A program made the translations under genes and the position numbers. A stretch of 64,000 nt of DNA from Athripsodes cinereus (Eukaryota; Arthropoda; Insecta; Trichoptera; Leptoceridae), in NCBI GenBank assembly GCA_947579605.1, contig OX388325.1, positions 1,235,572 through 1,299,571 of the forward strand, in the 5' to 3' direction. This document shows, in pieces, positions 39,561 through 51,700 of the stretch. Each line of letters opens with the position of its first letter. Position 1 is the first letter of the stretch. Under the pieces are notes generated by a model. The model worked only from the letters and a program-made list of their open reading frames with translations, ran no database searches and was not told the origin of the DNA.

Positions 39561-39971
39561 TGTGGATTAATAATATTTAAATTATTTGTACGTTTGATTC
39601 ATTGCAGGAGTATTTTTGTATTAATCATCAAAATAATATTAGTTATATTAGCACATGGCAATGGTGATGTGCATATAACGTTGTCTTATCACATGATGTG
39701 GTCAATACACATGTAGGTATATGTTAATCATCGAATAATACTAAATATTGTGTTAAACTGATATGTAGGTCAGAGTATCTTGTGATAGATACAAAATTAA
39801 CACGGAAATACATTCCCACCTTATTAAACAACATTTTCTTCAGTCCTCAACACTGCGCCTTGCTCTGCATACTACTGTTGACTGAGGGAGTCACGGTGTA
39901 CAACACTGTACTAGATCTATCCATCTTGTTGCAATTCTTCATGTATGTCTTAAACCCTGTGTAATTCCTTA

Positions 39972-40438
39972 AGGGGTATTCACACTTGTTAACTTTCAGT
40001 GATCACTCTGGATGATCCTCCAAAATGAAAAGGTGTGAATAGACGTTTCATCAATAGGATGAAAGCGATTACTACCCAACATAATTTTGATGAAAGGTCC
40101 TTTCACTGAAACGACCATAAACAAGTTTTATCCTATTATTATTGTCTTATTCTCTATGAATTTGTATTGAAAGTCATAAACAATTACAAAATTATCATGC
40201 TGTCGAGAATTATATTAATTTGTTTTAATTTTAAATAAGAGGTAATTTTCATTTTTTTATTTATTCAATTATTTTTTTATGGAAATACGTCAAACTACAT
40301 ACAACATGACCGTGAGTGTTGACACGGCAGTGAAAGCATAGGATAAACAAATGTGAACAGACGTGTTCACTTTTGATGAACAGGTTTGACCCTGACACTC
40401 TGGATGATCATCCAAAGTGAAGCAATGTGAATGCTACT
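39972..40438. mobile_element. PIF/Harbinger-type MITE with exact TTA duplication (family I)
   Basis: The ends are AGGGGTATTCAC and GTGAATGCTACT, flanked by TTA at 39969-39971 and 40439-40441. The interior has words cagtgatcactctggatgat, gtttcatcaataggatgaaa and ctgaaacgaccataaacaag, shared with 7250-7854 and 50001-50636. No coding frame. Confidence 0.85.
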
Positions 40439-40441
40439 TTA

Positions 40442-42690
40442 CGCAACGATTCCACTGCTAGATATACGCATGCTTCTTCAAGATTTTTGTTTTTTTTTAC
40501 TCAAGCATTCAATTATTTGATTAAATGAGTTATATTTAATTGTATTAAAGTGTTATTAATGAACAGTATGTTGTAATGACGCACGACGGACGGACTCCGA
40601 GTTCGCATTGTCAGGTGCTGATCTATACACATTACTGAAAATAAATATGTGATTATTTAGAGATGTTTTGAGGAAAATGTGTAACAAATTATAATTTGCC
40701 TTTTTTAAATATTTTTGTCGTTAATTTATCATATTGCAACACTATATCAAGATATACAGTCACCACTACATCAATATACTCAAAATAATCAATAAAATAT
40801 ACAATTGGAGATAAATTTGGTGGATTACACTGCATTAGGAGACTATATGTGGCTCAAATTGTGAAGTTAAGTCTATGTTTGTTTTGGGACAAAATAAAGC
40901 AATATAGAGCGAGAATCCACCAATAATTCTTTTTTAAGAAAAAATGGATTTGGATCACAATGGTTCTGAATGTTTCATATAAGTCACAGCCGTTAGTGAC
41001 TGTTAGTCCAACAATAACTAAGTGCAGTTTTTTTTCTGCCACTTTTTTTATCTCTCTTGAGCCAACGATGAAGACAATTTTAAATAAAAATAATCGCTAT
41101 AATTTCGTACACTCTGCACGTACTGCTAAAAATCTATAAAAAATAATGATTCAGTGTTTCACCCTTACTGACACGAGCTTTATCATATCTCCACATTAAA
41201 TTAAAGTAGCTTGTGGTTCTAAAGGGTTGAAATATTTCGACGAAAAATTAGTTTATGAAATAATTTATAGTTCAAATTTATTTAAACGTTAAGAACGTTC
41301 TGTTTTATTTTATATTTCGTTTGTTTTTGCCACGTGTATACGGAATGTTTTCATTTCTAATTCAAATTCAAAAATGTTCCGATTTGAATATTATATATTA
41401 CAATACATTTCTTTATACTTCAATGTTTTATTTAAAAATTTTCAAAGTATTCCTACAACTTTTGTTTCAAACAGTTGAATGAAGATAAACAAAAAAATTA
41501 CAGTTGTTGTTTTTTAAAGACAGATAGTTTTATTACAAAACTCAAATTGTAATTAGTTTATTAAAATTGATTTTTAATTTACATTTGAAATATTGTTTTG
41601 CATGCCGCCGCCGAATATGTGAATTAACAATTTGAGAAGTTTAAAAACTAATTAAATTGGATCATTTTATGATTGATATTCTTACTAATTTGTTTGAAGA
41701 AAGCACACAGGTTTTTTTTTTCTTAACAAAATCACGTTTTGAATACTTTTCTTCATTCTATTTCACACTTCAAATTTGTTTTTGACGGGCACATATTTAG
41801 TTTAATTATAATCATATCACGAATGTTTCTCTACGTTATGCACGAAAACGGCAACATGACAAAGTGTCTGATAATGTCACAAATACGTTTTTTTCATCTA
41901 ATGCGATTTAAACTTTTTTAATAATTAAAAAAATTTGTTCGTTGATTGTATTGTAAAACTCCGAGATATTTGTGTTAAAAAAAAAGAACAAAAACGAGAG
42001 ATATCTGGTTTTGGAACTGAGTTACTCTCTCTTAAAAGAAATTGTAAAACCTAAACAATTTGAGCTTTTTTGGCATAAAATAATTTTGAATAAATTAAAA
42101 GAGGCGTTTCGTTCTGCTGTAGATTAAAAAACGCAGGAGAGACACGTTTTGACTTCTTAGGTAGATATCTATCCCGCTGCGTTTGTTTAATCTGTAGTAG
42201 AACAAAATGCTGGTTTCAATCTATCCAAAAATTGAATTCTGCTGCCCGTGTCCCAATACAATAAATTAAATATTTTTGATTGTGTTTTGACAGCTGTGTT
42301 TATTCATAGATTATTGTCTTTGGTTTTCGTGCATAAGTAAAGGAATATAATATTATTATCTAATCTACTATTATTCCTAATTACGATATACTCTTCTATG
42401 AATATAATTTAGTTAGTTTTATTATATTAAATAACATTATATTGTTGTACATAGTATAAAAAAAATCATATTTAATCACGTCACGTCAAAGCTATATCAT
42501 TGCACGAGTTATTTCTGAATATATCGCTACAAGAATATTATGATATTAGACCTTTGCGCGTTGATTCAAGCTTGGAAGGACGATGTGAAATTAATGACAT
42601 TATAAGGCTGTGCACCTCTACAAAAAAAAATGTAACACCTTAGATACTGTGCGTTGGGTGCTACTGTTGATTTTTAACCCATCGTATTTT
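40442..42690. other. AT-rich gene-less DNA
   Basis: I see no gene, tRNA or clear repeat. Short similar words at 42100-42130 and 42180-42210 (cgttctgctgtagattaaa / tttaatctgtagtagaacaa) form an imperfect inverted repeat, probably the ends of an old small MITE. Confidence 0.45.
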
Positions 42691-42698
42691 ATTCAGAC

Positions 42699-43779
42699 TA
42701 GTGATGTAACAAATGTGCGATTTAGGATATTCGCGAATACGAATATTTGTTGCACAAAATTCGCAAATGCAAATGCGAATAGCAAACATTGACTTGCTTA
42801 AATTTCTACAATTGCTCAAACATTAAAATTTCTACCCCTGCGTCGCCGAATTTTCAAAATAGTATAGGAATTTAAAATATTTCAAAAGCTCCTCGGTTTT
42901 ATTTATTTATTTATTTATTCATTTGTTAACAGCTATTAATAATAAGCTTTTTTTATACATTAAAAAAAAAAAGAACATATCAAAAGATCCATAATCAGAG
43001 ATAAAAATTTACATATGAGCCGTACAAATGCAAACAGCACTATCTCTCTACAAGAAAAAATTATGTTGGGCAAACGTATTTGAAATATTGGCAATGTAAA
43101 GCGAAAAAAAGTCTGAAAATAACTAAAGCAAAGAGAAAGCAATATGCTTACATTTAGAAAGTAGAACATTTTACAAGACATTAAAACCAAATATTAAGAA
43201 GTATCTTGCATGTTCAATTGTTCCCAAAAGGAGACAGCGCCGCTCGCACCCACACGACTCACATAGACACTTAATTGACAATTAAATTAAAAATTAAAAT
43301 ATATCATCATCAATAAGTTTTCTATAAAAGAATATTTTCTTGCAGTACCTTTTTCTACAATGTACCGAGTAAGTGTCTGGTACTTTTACTGAATGTCCGA
43401 TACTTAATTATATAATGAGTTACAATCCATTGGATTGGTCTGCAACGAGTTTTGACTTTCTTCTCCATTCCTCCCTATTCTCAGCCAGTCTTTTCAGCTC
43501 TAGCTACAGTTCATGTTCCTCTTCAGTTGGTCCATATACGCATCTCTTGGTCGGCCTCTGCCATTTGTCCCCTCGGTCTTACCCTCCGCAATGGCGATGA
43601 GTAGTCCTGGGTGCCTGATGTTGTGGCCAATCCAGTTAGCTCGTTGTTGGCTGATTCTCTTAAGAAGTTGCCTTTTTTTCATACTTAATTACCAAAATAA
43701 TATTCGCAAAACATACGCATATTTTTTGCGAATGCGAATACTTTGAAATCTGCGAATATGAATATTTATTACATCACTA
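42699..43779. mobile_element. hAT-type element, 7 of 8 TSD bases match, LINE fragment inside
   Basis: Ends TAGTGATGTAAC and its complement (GTTACATCACTA-like), flanked by ATTCAGAC (42691-42698) and ATTCTGAC (43780-43787). CGAATA-rich ends. Family E RTE fragment (43418-43682) inserted in it. No transposase. Confidence 0.75.
43418..43682 (-). repeat. RTE-like LINE C-terminal fragment (family E)
   Basis: The minus-strand frame 43682-43500 reads [40 protein letters not shown], then LKRNMNCS. Ends at cagaccaatccaatggattg, as in the 50.7-kb copy. Confidence 0.75.
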
Positions 43780-44074
43780 ATTCTGACCCAGGGCTAGAGT
43801 GAAAAGTGACCTAGGCAAAATGGCTTACTGCCAACCTTTTTCACTAAAATTCGGCAACAGTCTGCCCATAATATAGCCCGAGGCCTGATTATAACATGAA
43901 ATTACTTTGATTCTAACAATAGTGTAAATACTTTATTGTACCGATGATTTGTTAGAAAGAAGGAAAGAAACAATCTAATGCATTCCCTCTCACTCTGCGT
44001 TGGCTCGCTGGATAACTATATTGTCAATCGTAGCCACTTACTGGTGTTTCAATGCCATATATATTGATAATTGT

Positions 44075-44467
44075 TAGAGATGCAAGGAATATTAGGCAAC
44101 TATTCGATGTTCTGCCGAATAGTTTAAATGTAAAACTGGAAGGAACTTATAATTGCTGTAGATTGTTGCTATTTCATTGTCAGCTGCAGATGCATAATTA
44201 TAATCCTCAAATATCTAATTAATTAATTTAGTTTCATATAGAGTGAAACAACGTATTATTTTTTTATGTTTGAACACTAAAATTTCGAAAAAAATTACCG
44301 TGCTGCAAGTCTAGTACATAATATTATGTCTATGTGTACCTACACGAAGATGCACTGTCGGGAATACCGCACGCTCTCACGGTTGTTTTGCCGAATATTC
44401 AGTTTTTCAGCACATGATCTTGCATAATATTAAGTATTCGGCAAATATACTATTCGTTGCATCTCTA
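44075..44467. mobile_element. hAT-type MITE, third copy of the 757-1221 family
   Basis: Starts TAGAGATGCAAGGAATATTA and ends TATTCGTTGCATCTCTA. Shorter than the other copies through internal deletion. Confidence 0.75.
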
Positions 44468-46460
44468 GTATTTATGTATTTTCAATATATCATCGGTTTT
44501 TCTAGACTCAATCAAAGGGATTCTCTGCTTGTCCACTACGCCCGGCGTCTGGGGACAGCATCACATGGTACGCTCATAGGAATATCAACAGTGTGGCAAT
44601 CACATAAAGCATATATTATTTTAGATTTGGTGCACAGTTATATTTTGTCTTAAGTACAATGCATAAAATTTCTCCGTGCAAATATTCATTGGCTTTTCAA
44701 AATATTACTATCAAATGTGTCCAATTTTTATTTTTAAGTGTTCTTAATAATTCAGAACTGTACATTGTTTGACGGAGATATAAAAAAAATAAATACATTT
44801 TGTAGTTTTTTTTTATAATTTTATATTTCATTACTATAAGCAGAGCTATCACATTTTATTGTGTTTTTAATATATTACATCATAGAGAAATAAATGGAAC
44901 ATACATAATTTGAAATTTAATTTAATGTTGCCACAATTGAATAAGTAGCAAAAAGTTAACATTAAAAATAATTTCTTGTATATTTTAAATGTTGAATAAA
45001 ATATTGTGACTGCAGCTGTTCCATTTTTTAATATCAGAATTGCGTCACTCTTTTAAATTTGAATTTAGTGATCCATAATTATTATTTTTTTATAGATTTT
45101 GTGTTACATTTAATTTTATATTTAATGCTTAGCAATAGCTTTCACTGTGTGATAACAAAATATAGATTTTTTTGTGTATTTTTCAGAGACCGAAATCATT
45201 AATGTATAATAAATATATCTTGTCACATCATTTATTATGAATATCGACAAATTATTCCGTGTTCAAAATAATCACTGTATAAAATTTCGGTATCTGTAAA
45301 GTAGAGAAAAAATGTAGAGATATTTTATTATGTAATTTATAAGTATATTAATCTATAACATTTGATTATTATTTGTCAGTTTTATTTTGTTGAACAATGG
45401 GTGGGTAAAATACGATTTGTATAAAATTTTGATACCAAATTTACCGACAAACTAAAATCATTGATATCTTGTTAAAGATGGGATTATTGTTTTTTTTTTT
45501 TTTATATTTAATGGTTAGTTTGTTTTGTTTATTAGGCTAGATTATTCCATTTGGGTCGAGAATTGTTTGTACCGAATTTCACGAAACAAAACTGTTTTTC
45601 AATGTTTGTGAGACCAATAGAATTTTTGATTCATTTTGGTTAATGGAAGAAGCCTTGGCCCTTAGTTACATTTTGTTTATAGTTTTTTTTAATTAATGTT
45701 TATAACAATTTTAATCAAATCTCTTAGAATTTAATCTTTAAAGTTATTCTTATATCATAAAGATATGTATAATATTTGTGTCGGGCTTAAACCTTACTTT
45801 GCAGATTGTGAAAGAAACTTATTAATCAGTTTTTATGCCGAAAATTGCCTGCATTTTGATTTAAGTCATTTATCTTTTGTTTGATAAATAAAGCGCCATG
45901 TATACCATCATAGTTTGAAAATAACAATTACTCGTAGAATCATTCGGTATTCGTCAAAACTTGTGAAATAATTTGTCATCTTACGTTGCTAGATGCAAAA
46001 AAATGTCACTATTTGGTATTGATTCGTTATTGTCTTGGACCATTATGAAAAACAAAAACAGTTTTGGCGAATACCGAATAATTAAACTCTAATATGCCTT
46101 ATTCGTACCATTTGGTTATTGCAATATGCCCATTGATATTTATATTTTAGAAACATTTAGATTTATACTCGCATTACCTATTATATATTTATATTATATA
46201 ACTTATATTTTATTTCTGTTTATTTTCAAATCTCATTATTGTCACTCACTCCTGTCAGTTTTTGGTATAAGTTTTGTATTCTTATTATTATTGTGCAAAC
46301 AAACGGTATTGGTCATATGACGAATACCGTGTGTAATCATCTCTATTATTAATATAATATAACTACATGATGTAACAACAATATGTACATATTTTGTATG
46401 TAAATAAATAAAATACATTTATCATTTTGTCTTTTGATTTTCTTTGATCCTCTCATCATT
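44468..46460. other. AT-rich gene-less DNA
   Basis: No gene recognised. Words ggtattcgtcaaaac (about 45945) and ggcgaataccgaataatta (about 46065) recall the CGAATA-type MITEs. An ORF at 46126-46320 is AT-driven and hydrophobic, without support. Confidence 0.4.
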
Positions 46461-46524
46461 GTCAATGTGAGGTTGTTAGATGGAAGAAATCACTAATATA
46501 GTAGTAATGTCGCCACTGCATATC

Positions 46525-46790
46525 CTCGGTGCATATTCAAAAAGAGGTATATGCGAACATTTTTATTTGGGCATACTCTTTTAAAACTGTTCATTAGGGC
46601 ATTAAAATTGTTGTTTGGACAATTTATTAGCATGTGATATTATTCTTTAAGTATTGAATTTTAATATTTGATACTAAGAATTACTTTATAAATGGTTATG
46701 GTGTCATTATAAGCAGTTTATTCTAGAAATGTCATAACATTTATAAATTCACATACCCCTTTTTGAATATGAAACGACGATATATTATCA
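46525..46790. mobile_element. TIR MITE (family L), about 265 bp
   Basis: Starts gcatattcaaaaagaggtat and ends cctttttgaatatgaaacga. Nearly all of it is the inverse complement of 3890-4100. Confidence 0.7.
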
Positions 46791-47494
46791 TTTTTTAAAT
46801 GTACATTTTATTACAAATGTGCAAAATAAATAAATATAAAACAATAAATGAGTACCTATTCAGAGGTCCATGAAATTGTCTCATATAGATCATTAAAGGT
46901 CACGTGGTCTTGTCTATGGATTTGCTTGGGGGGCAAACCATGTTTTACAAATGAACTTTTTAATATATTTCTATCATTTGTTTTATATCCTGTAAATTAC
47001 AGAGAACATAAAGAGGAAACCACCATCTCACAAAGTTTGGTACTAATAGACCATTAAAGGATGACGTCACAGAAAAATCATTGAGGGGCATCAGGCATCC
47101 CAACACAACAGACGATTACGGTGTAATATTAGGTGGAACGCCTAAAGAATACCTAATAATCAAAAAAACTGTCAGTGTCGATTTTGTTATTATTTTGTCG
47201 TCTGACTTTCTTTTTTTTCTCTTATGGCATAACATTCTACAAGGATGATTTGCGCAATCAATCGAAAACTGTTTTGACAAGACGAAAATCTAATTCTGAG
47301 AATTTCGGACGGTAGAATTCACAACAAGGTTGAGTTATAAGTGAAGGAAACAACATAATATAGTTCATAATATAGCTAACTGTGCGGAACTCATTGAGTT
47401 GGTAGGCCCCAATGTCAGATATCTGTCAAATATAGTTTTGTATGGAGGAAAATTGTTGCTACAATAATATTATTTGGATTTTTTGGCGAAATAT

Positions 47495-47775
47495 TTTTAT
47501 ATTTACAAAAATAAAATGAAATCGGCAAAAATAAAATCTAATTCGAATACAAATTTCCTAAAGCTTTTATTCGAGGTAGGTTTTATTTTAGCCGGTTTTA
47601 TTTTATTTTTGCCGGCAAAAATAAAATAAAACCGGCAAAAATGAAATCTAATTCGAATATAAACTTTAAGAAAATCGTATTCGAGTTAGATTTTATTTTT
47701 GCTGGTTTTATTTTATTTTTGCCGGCAAAAATAAAATAAAACCAGCAAAAATAAAATCTAGCTCGAATGTAAAGT
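47495..47775. repeat. Array of AT-rich palindromes centred on GCCGGC
   Basis: A perfect 46-bp palindrome (47591-47636, centre GCCGGC) and a second larger one (about 47679-47768, 90 bp, one main mismatch) lie in a duplicated unit of about 120 bp with words ataaaatctaattcgaata. The array is about 0.6 kb upstream of the ELP3 start codon. Confidence 0.85.
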
Positions 47776-48362
47776 TTGCCGGTGTCGAAAAACTTGGTGT
47801 GTCCAAAAAAAATTTAACGTGGTGATCAAAAAGTAATTCTACATATGGCAACAATTTCGTGAATATTACTTTTGCTATGAAATCTCACATTTGACAACAG
47901 TGGGGCCTACCATCTTATATAGTGCCAACTGTGCAATTATATTTGTAAAACAGGAAGTATATTTGCAATATATTAATTTAATTTAAAAAATACGAAAACA
48001 TTCTATTTGTTCATGAATTCTATTTTTGAATGTCGTCCTATAAATAATTACCTTTAAAAGTTAATTTTTAAAAATAGAAATAAAGATAATTTTTAAAAAA
48101 TAATTAACCAAGTATAATTGCCAAATTATTAAGTTTTCTTAGGAAATCTCGCCATTAAAAGACTATAGTCAGATAATTAATTTCATGTTTTTGAAAGCTT
48201 GTGATGAAATATTTTATTGAGTTTGTATTTTTACAACATGGTAATATTTTTTTACTAGCAACACAAATGAGCTGTCAAACAAACTGTCAATTGCGTATGT
48301 GTTCAATATTTCGCAATCTGCGTGTTAATTTAACATTAAATTATTAAAACGAAACAACAAAA

Positions 48363-48787
48363 ATGACTCGAAAGAAAATATCATTAAACATGACGAGAGA
48401 GGAGAAGATGGTTTTAACAATCAGTGAAATAATTCAAGAATTAATCGCAGCACATCATCAAGGAAAAGATGTTAACCTCAATCGTATGAAAACGAGAATA
48501 TCATCTAAATATCAATTAGATTCTTCTCCTAGGCTTGTGGATATTATAGCTGCTGTACCAGCAGATGCTAAGAGTTTCTTATTACCCAAATTAAAGGCTA
48601 AACCAGTGAGGACAGCTTCTGGTATCGCCGTTGTTGCTGTAATGTGTAAACCGCACAGATGCCCCCATATTAACATGACTGGTAATATATGTGTTTACTG
48701 TCCTGGTGGACCTGATTCAGATTTTGAATATTCTACACAAAGTTATACAGGATATGAGCCTACCTCAATGAGAGCAATACGTGCAAG
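48363..48787 (+). CDS. ELP3: ELP3 exon 1 (start, radical SAM cysteines)
   Basis: [18 protein letters not shown] through [20 protein letters not shown] to RAIRA. All three iron-sulfur cysteines are here. Donor AG|GTCAGT, phase 2. Confidence 0.95.
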
Positions 48788-51700
48788 GTCAGTATCTGGA
48801 ATTCATCTGAGTAACATCTAGCCTAAACTTCATTTTATTAAATTCATTATAAATAAAACACTTGGTGGAAGTTTATGATGAATTAATTATAAATAAAACA
48901 CTTATTTATAGTATATCCACTGTGACTTTTTATTAGACGCTTTCAAGTGCTTCCACTCTCATCAGGCTAGTGAAAAGGTAGCCTTTCGCTAGCCTGATGA
49001 TGAGAGCGGAAGTTCTTGAAAGCCGGCTCATGCCAATAAAAAGTCACAGTGGATGTATTATAAATGGGTGTTTTATGTATAATTAATTTATCATGGATTT
49101 CCACCATGAACCGTTGGTTGAAAATATCAAAACATTTTTTTTTAGATAATATGTAGTGTTTTACCTGAAGAATAATACTCCTGAAGTGGCTTTGTTGATT
49201 TTTGTGCATTTTTCTTACGCATTTCACATATCATAAGTACTTGCACTTTTACGTTTAACTGATATGTAGGTTAAGTTAGAGTTAGTCTGGTGTTATTTTA
49301 TTGACAATCATTTCATTATCATATCATTTATTGGGTGAAAAACTATATAATTACGTGAATATAAGAAGAAAATTCATAAATTTTGATATATCGATGGGAG
49401 AACCATGTTCGGAAATATAATTGGAAGAAGTGAGATCATTTAAACCAGCCAATTCTTAAGTTTTGGGACGCCTTTCTCACTTCTTCCGATTACATTTCAC
49501 ACAATGTTACATTGTGTAAACATGGTTCTCCAATTGAGATATCTGATTGGTTATGTCATCTGCACCCAAATCCGGTTATTTAAACAAGAAAAACAAATTA
49601 GTAAATATTCTAAACATTTCATAAGTTTATTATTATTATTTATTGTGTCGTAACCCAGAAAAAAACCAATCAAACTGATCTCCAGTACTGTGCAAAACGC
49701 ACAGCAGGTGGAGATGCGTCAAAAATATCCTCCCTAGTGCATGTGACAGGATAATGGACAGTCCACCAAGTGTGGCATGGTCTGTGCTGCGGCACAGTCG
49801 GATTTCTACCCTTTGGGATTTCTACCCTATGTTTTGATTAAATGTTTTCACAATTTCAGATACAATCCGTATTTGCAGACCCGTCATCGTGTAGAACAGC
49901 TGATGCAGCTGGGACATAGTGTGGACAAAGTGGAATTTATTGTAATGGGAGGAACATTCATGTGTCTGCCTGAGGATTACAGAGACTACTTCATCAGGTA
50001 AGGGGGCGTTCACATTTTTTCACATTCAGTGATCACTCTGGATGATCCTCCAAAATAAAAAGGTGTGAACAGGCGTTTCATCAATAGTGATCACTAGCGA
50101 TGACGGATGAAAGTGATTACCACCCAATATATTAATTTTGATGAAAGGTCCTTTTTCACTGAAACTACCATAAACAAGTTTTATCCTATTATTTTTGTCT
50201 TATTCTCTGATATGAATTTGCATTGAAAGTCAGAATCTTGTACAAAATTATCATGCTGTCGAGAATTATATTAATTTGTTTTAATTTTTAACAAGTGTTA
50301 TTTTTCATTTCATCATCATCATTTCTGTCGGTCCCTCAATCCTGAGGATCGTGACCATCATGCCTCGTTCTGTAGACCATCTGTCTCCATGTTGAGCGAT
50401 CCTCTGCCATGTGTAAGGCCCCATGAAGTGAGCTCTGTGCCCCATGAAGTGAGCTCTGAGCTCTGATTTTTCATTTATTAAATTAATATTATTTTGTATT
50501 TTAAAATATGTCAAACTACATACAACAGTGAAAGCATAGGATGAACAAGTGTGATGAGACGTGTTCACTTTGGATGTACAGGTTTGACCCTGACACTCTG
50601 GATGATCATCCAAAGTGAAGCAACGTGAATGCTGCTTTAAATGAATGATATTTATTTATTAATTTCTTTCTTATTTTCGGAACAAACAATCAAAATTTTA
50701 TAACTCCATAAGCATAAGATCCATTGGTCGGAACACGTCAAAAACGAAGAAGTATTAACCAGGGTAGGCGAAAAAAGGCAACTTCTTAAGAGAATCGGCC
50801 AACAACGAGCTAACTGGATTGGCCACAACATCAGGCACCCAGGACTACTCATCGCCATCGCGGAGGGTAAGACCGAGGGGACAAATGGCAGAGGCCGACC
50901 AAGAGACGCGTATATGGACCAACTGAAGAGGGACATGAACTGTGGCTCATACGTAGAGCTGAAAAGACTGGCTGAGAATAGGGAGGAATGGAGAAGAAAA
51001 ACCAAACTCGTTGCAGACCAATCCAATGGATTGTAACTTATTATATATAAGCAACTTGATGCTTCTAAAAACTGGACATCTTGGAAACATTAGAAATTAA
51101 TAATCATAAAAATTTAGTAAATATTCAACACCCACAAATAACATCTTCTGCTACTGAACCCACCCCTGAACTTTTCACCCCCACCCTCCACACACCCCCT
51201 ACCAATTGTGACCACTCCTTAGATTTTTAATATTGTTGTGTGTCCTTTAATTTTAGATTTAGTATTGTGTTATTACTGATGATGACTACATTGTAGTTGA
51301 AAACGTTCTAATAATTAAAACAATCTCATAGTCACATAGTGAAATTAAACATTGTTTCATTTCATTTAAATATTATCTTTCACAAAATATATTATGGAGA
51401 ATACTAATATTGTTTGTGAAATGTGCAATTGGGATTAATTTATTTCGTTGTATATAAAATGTTAATATATAATTGATGTTTTTTTTAATGTAATTACTGT
51501 TTAACTTTTAAATCTGTTTCTATTTCTGGAATCTGTATTATATTAAGTATCTTGTTTTGTATAATACCTCTACACAGGACTTGTCCTCATGAGGTACACT
51601 GCCTAAGTATTTGTATGTATTATCAATGATAATGTATGTATTAATTGACTGCTGGTATTGTCTATAACTCTATTTTATTTTTTATTTATTTATTTTATTT

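Noticed and set aside
46126..46320. Hydrophobic 64-codon ORF
   Set aside because: Composition follows from T-rich DNA; no start context or conservation evidence.
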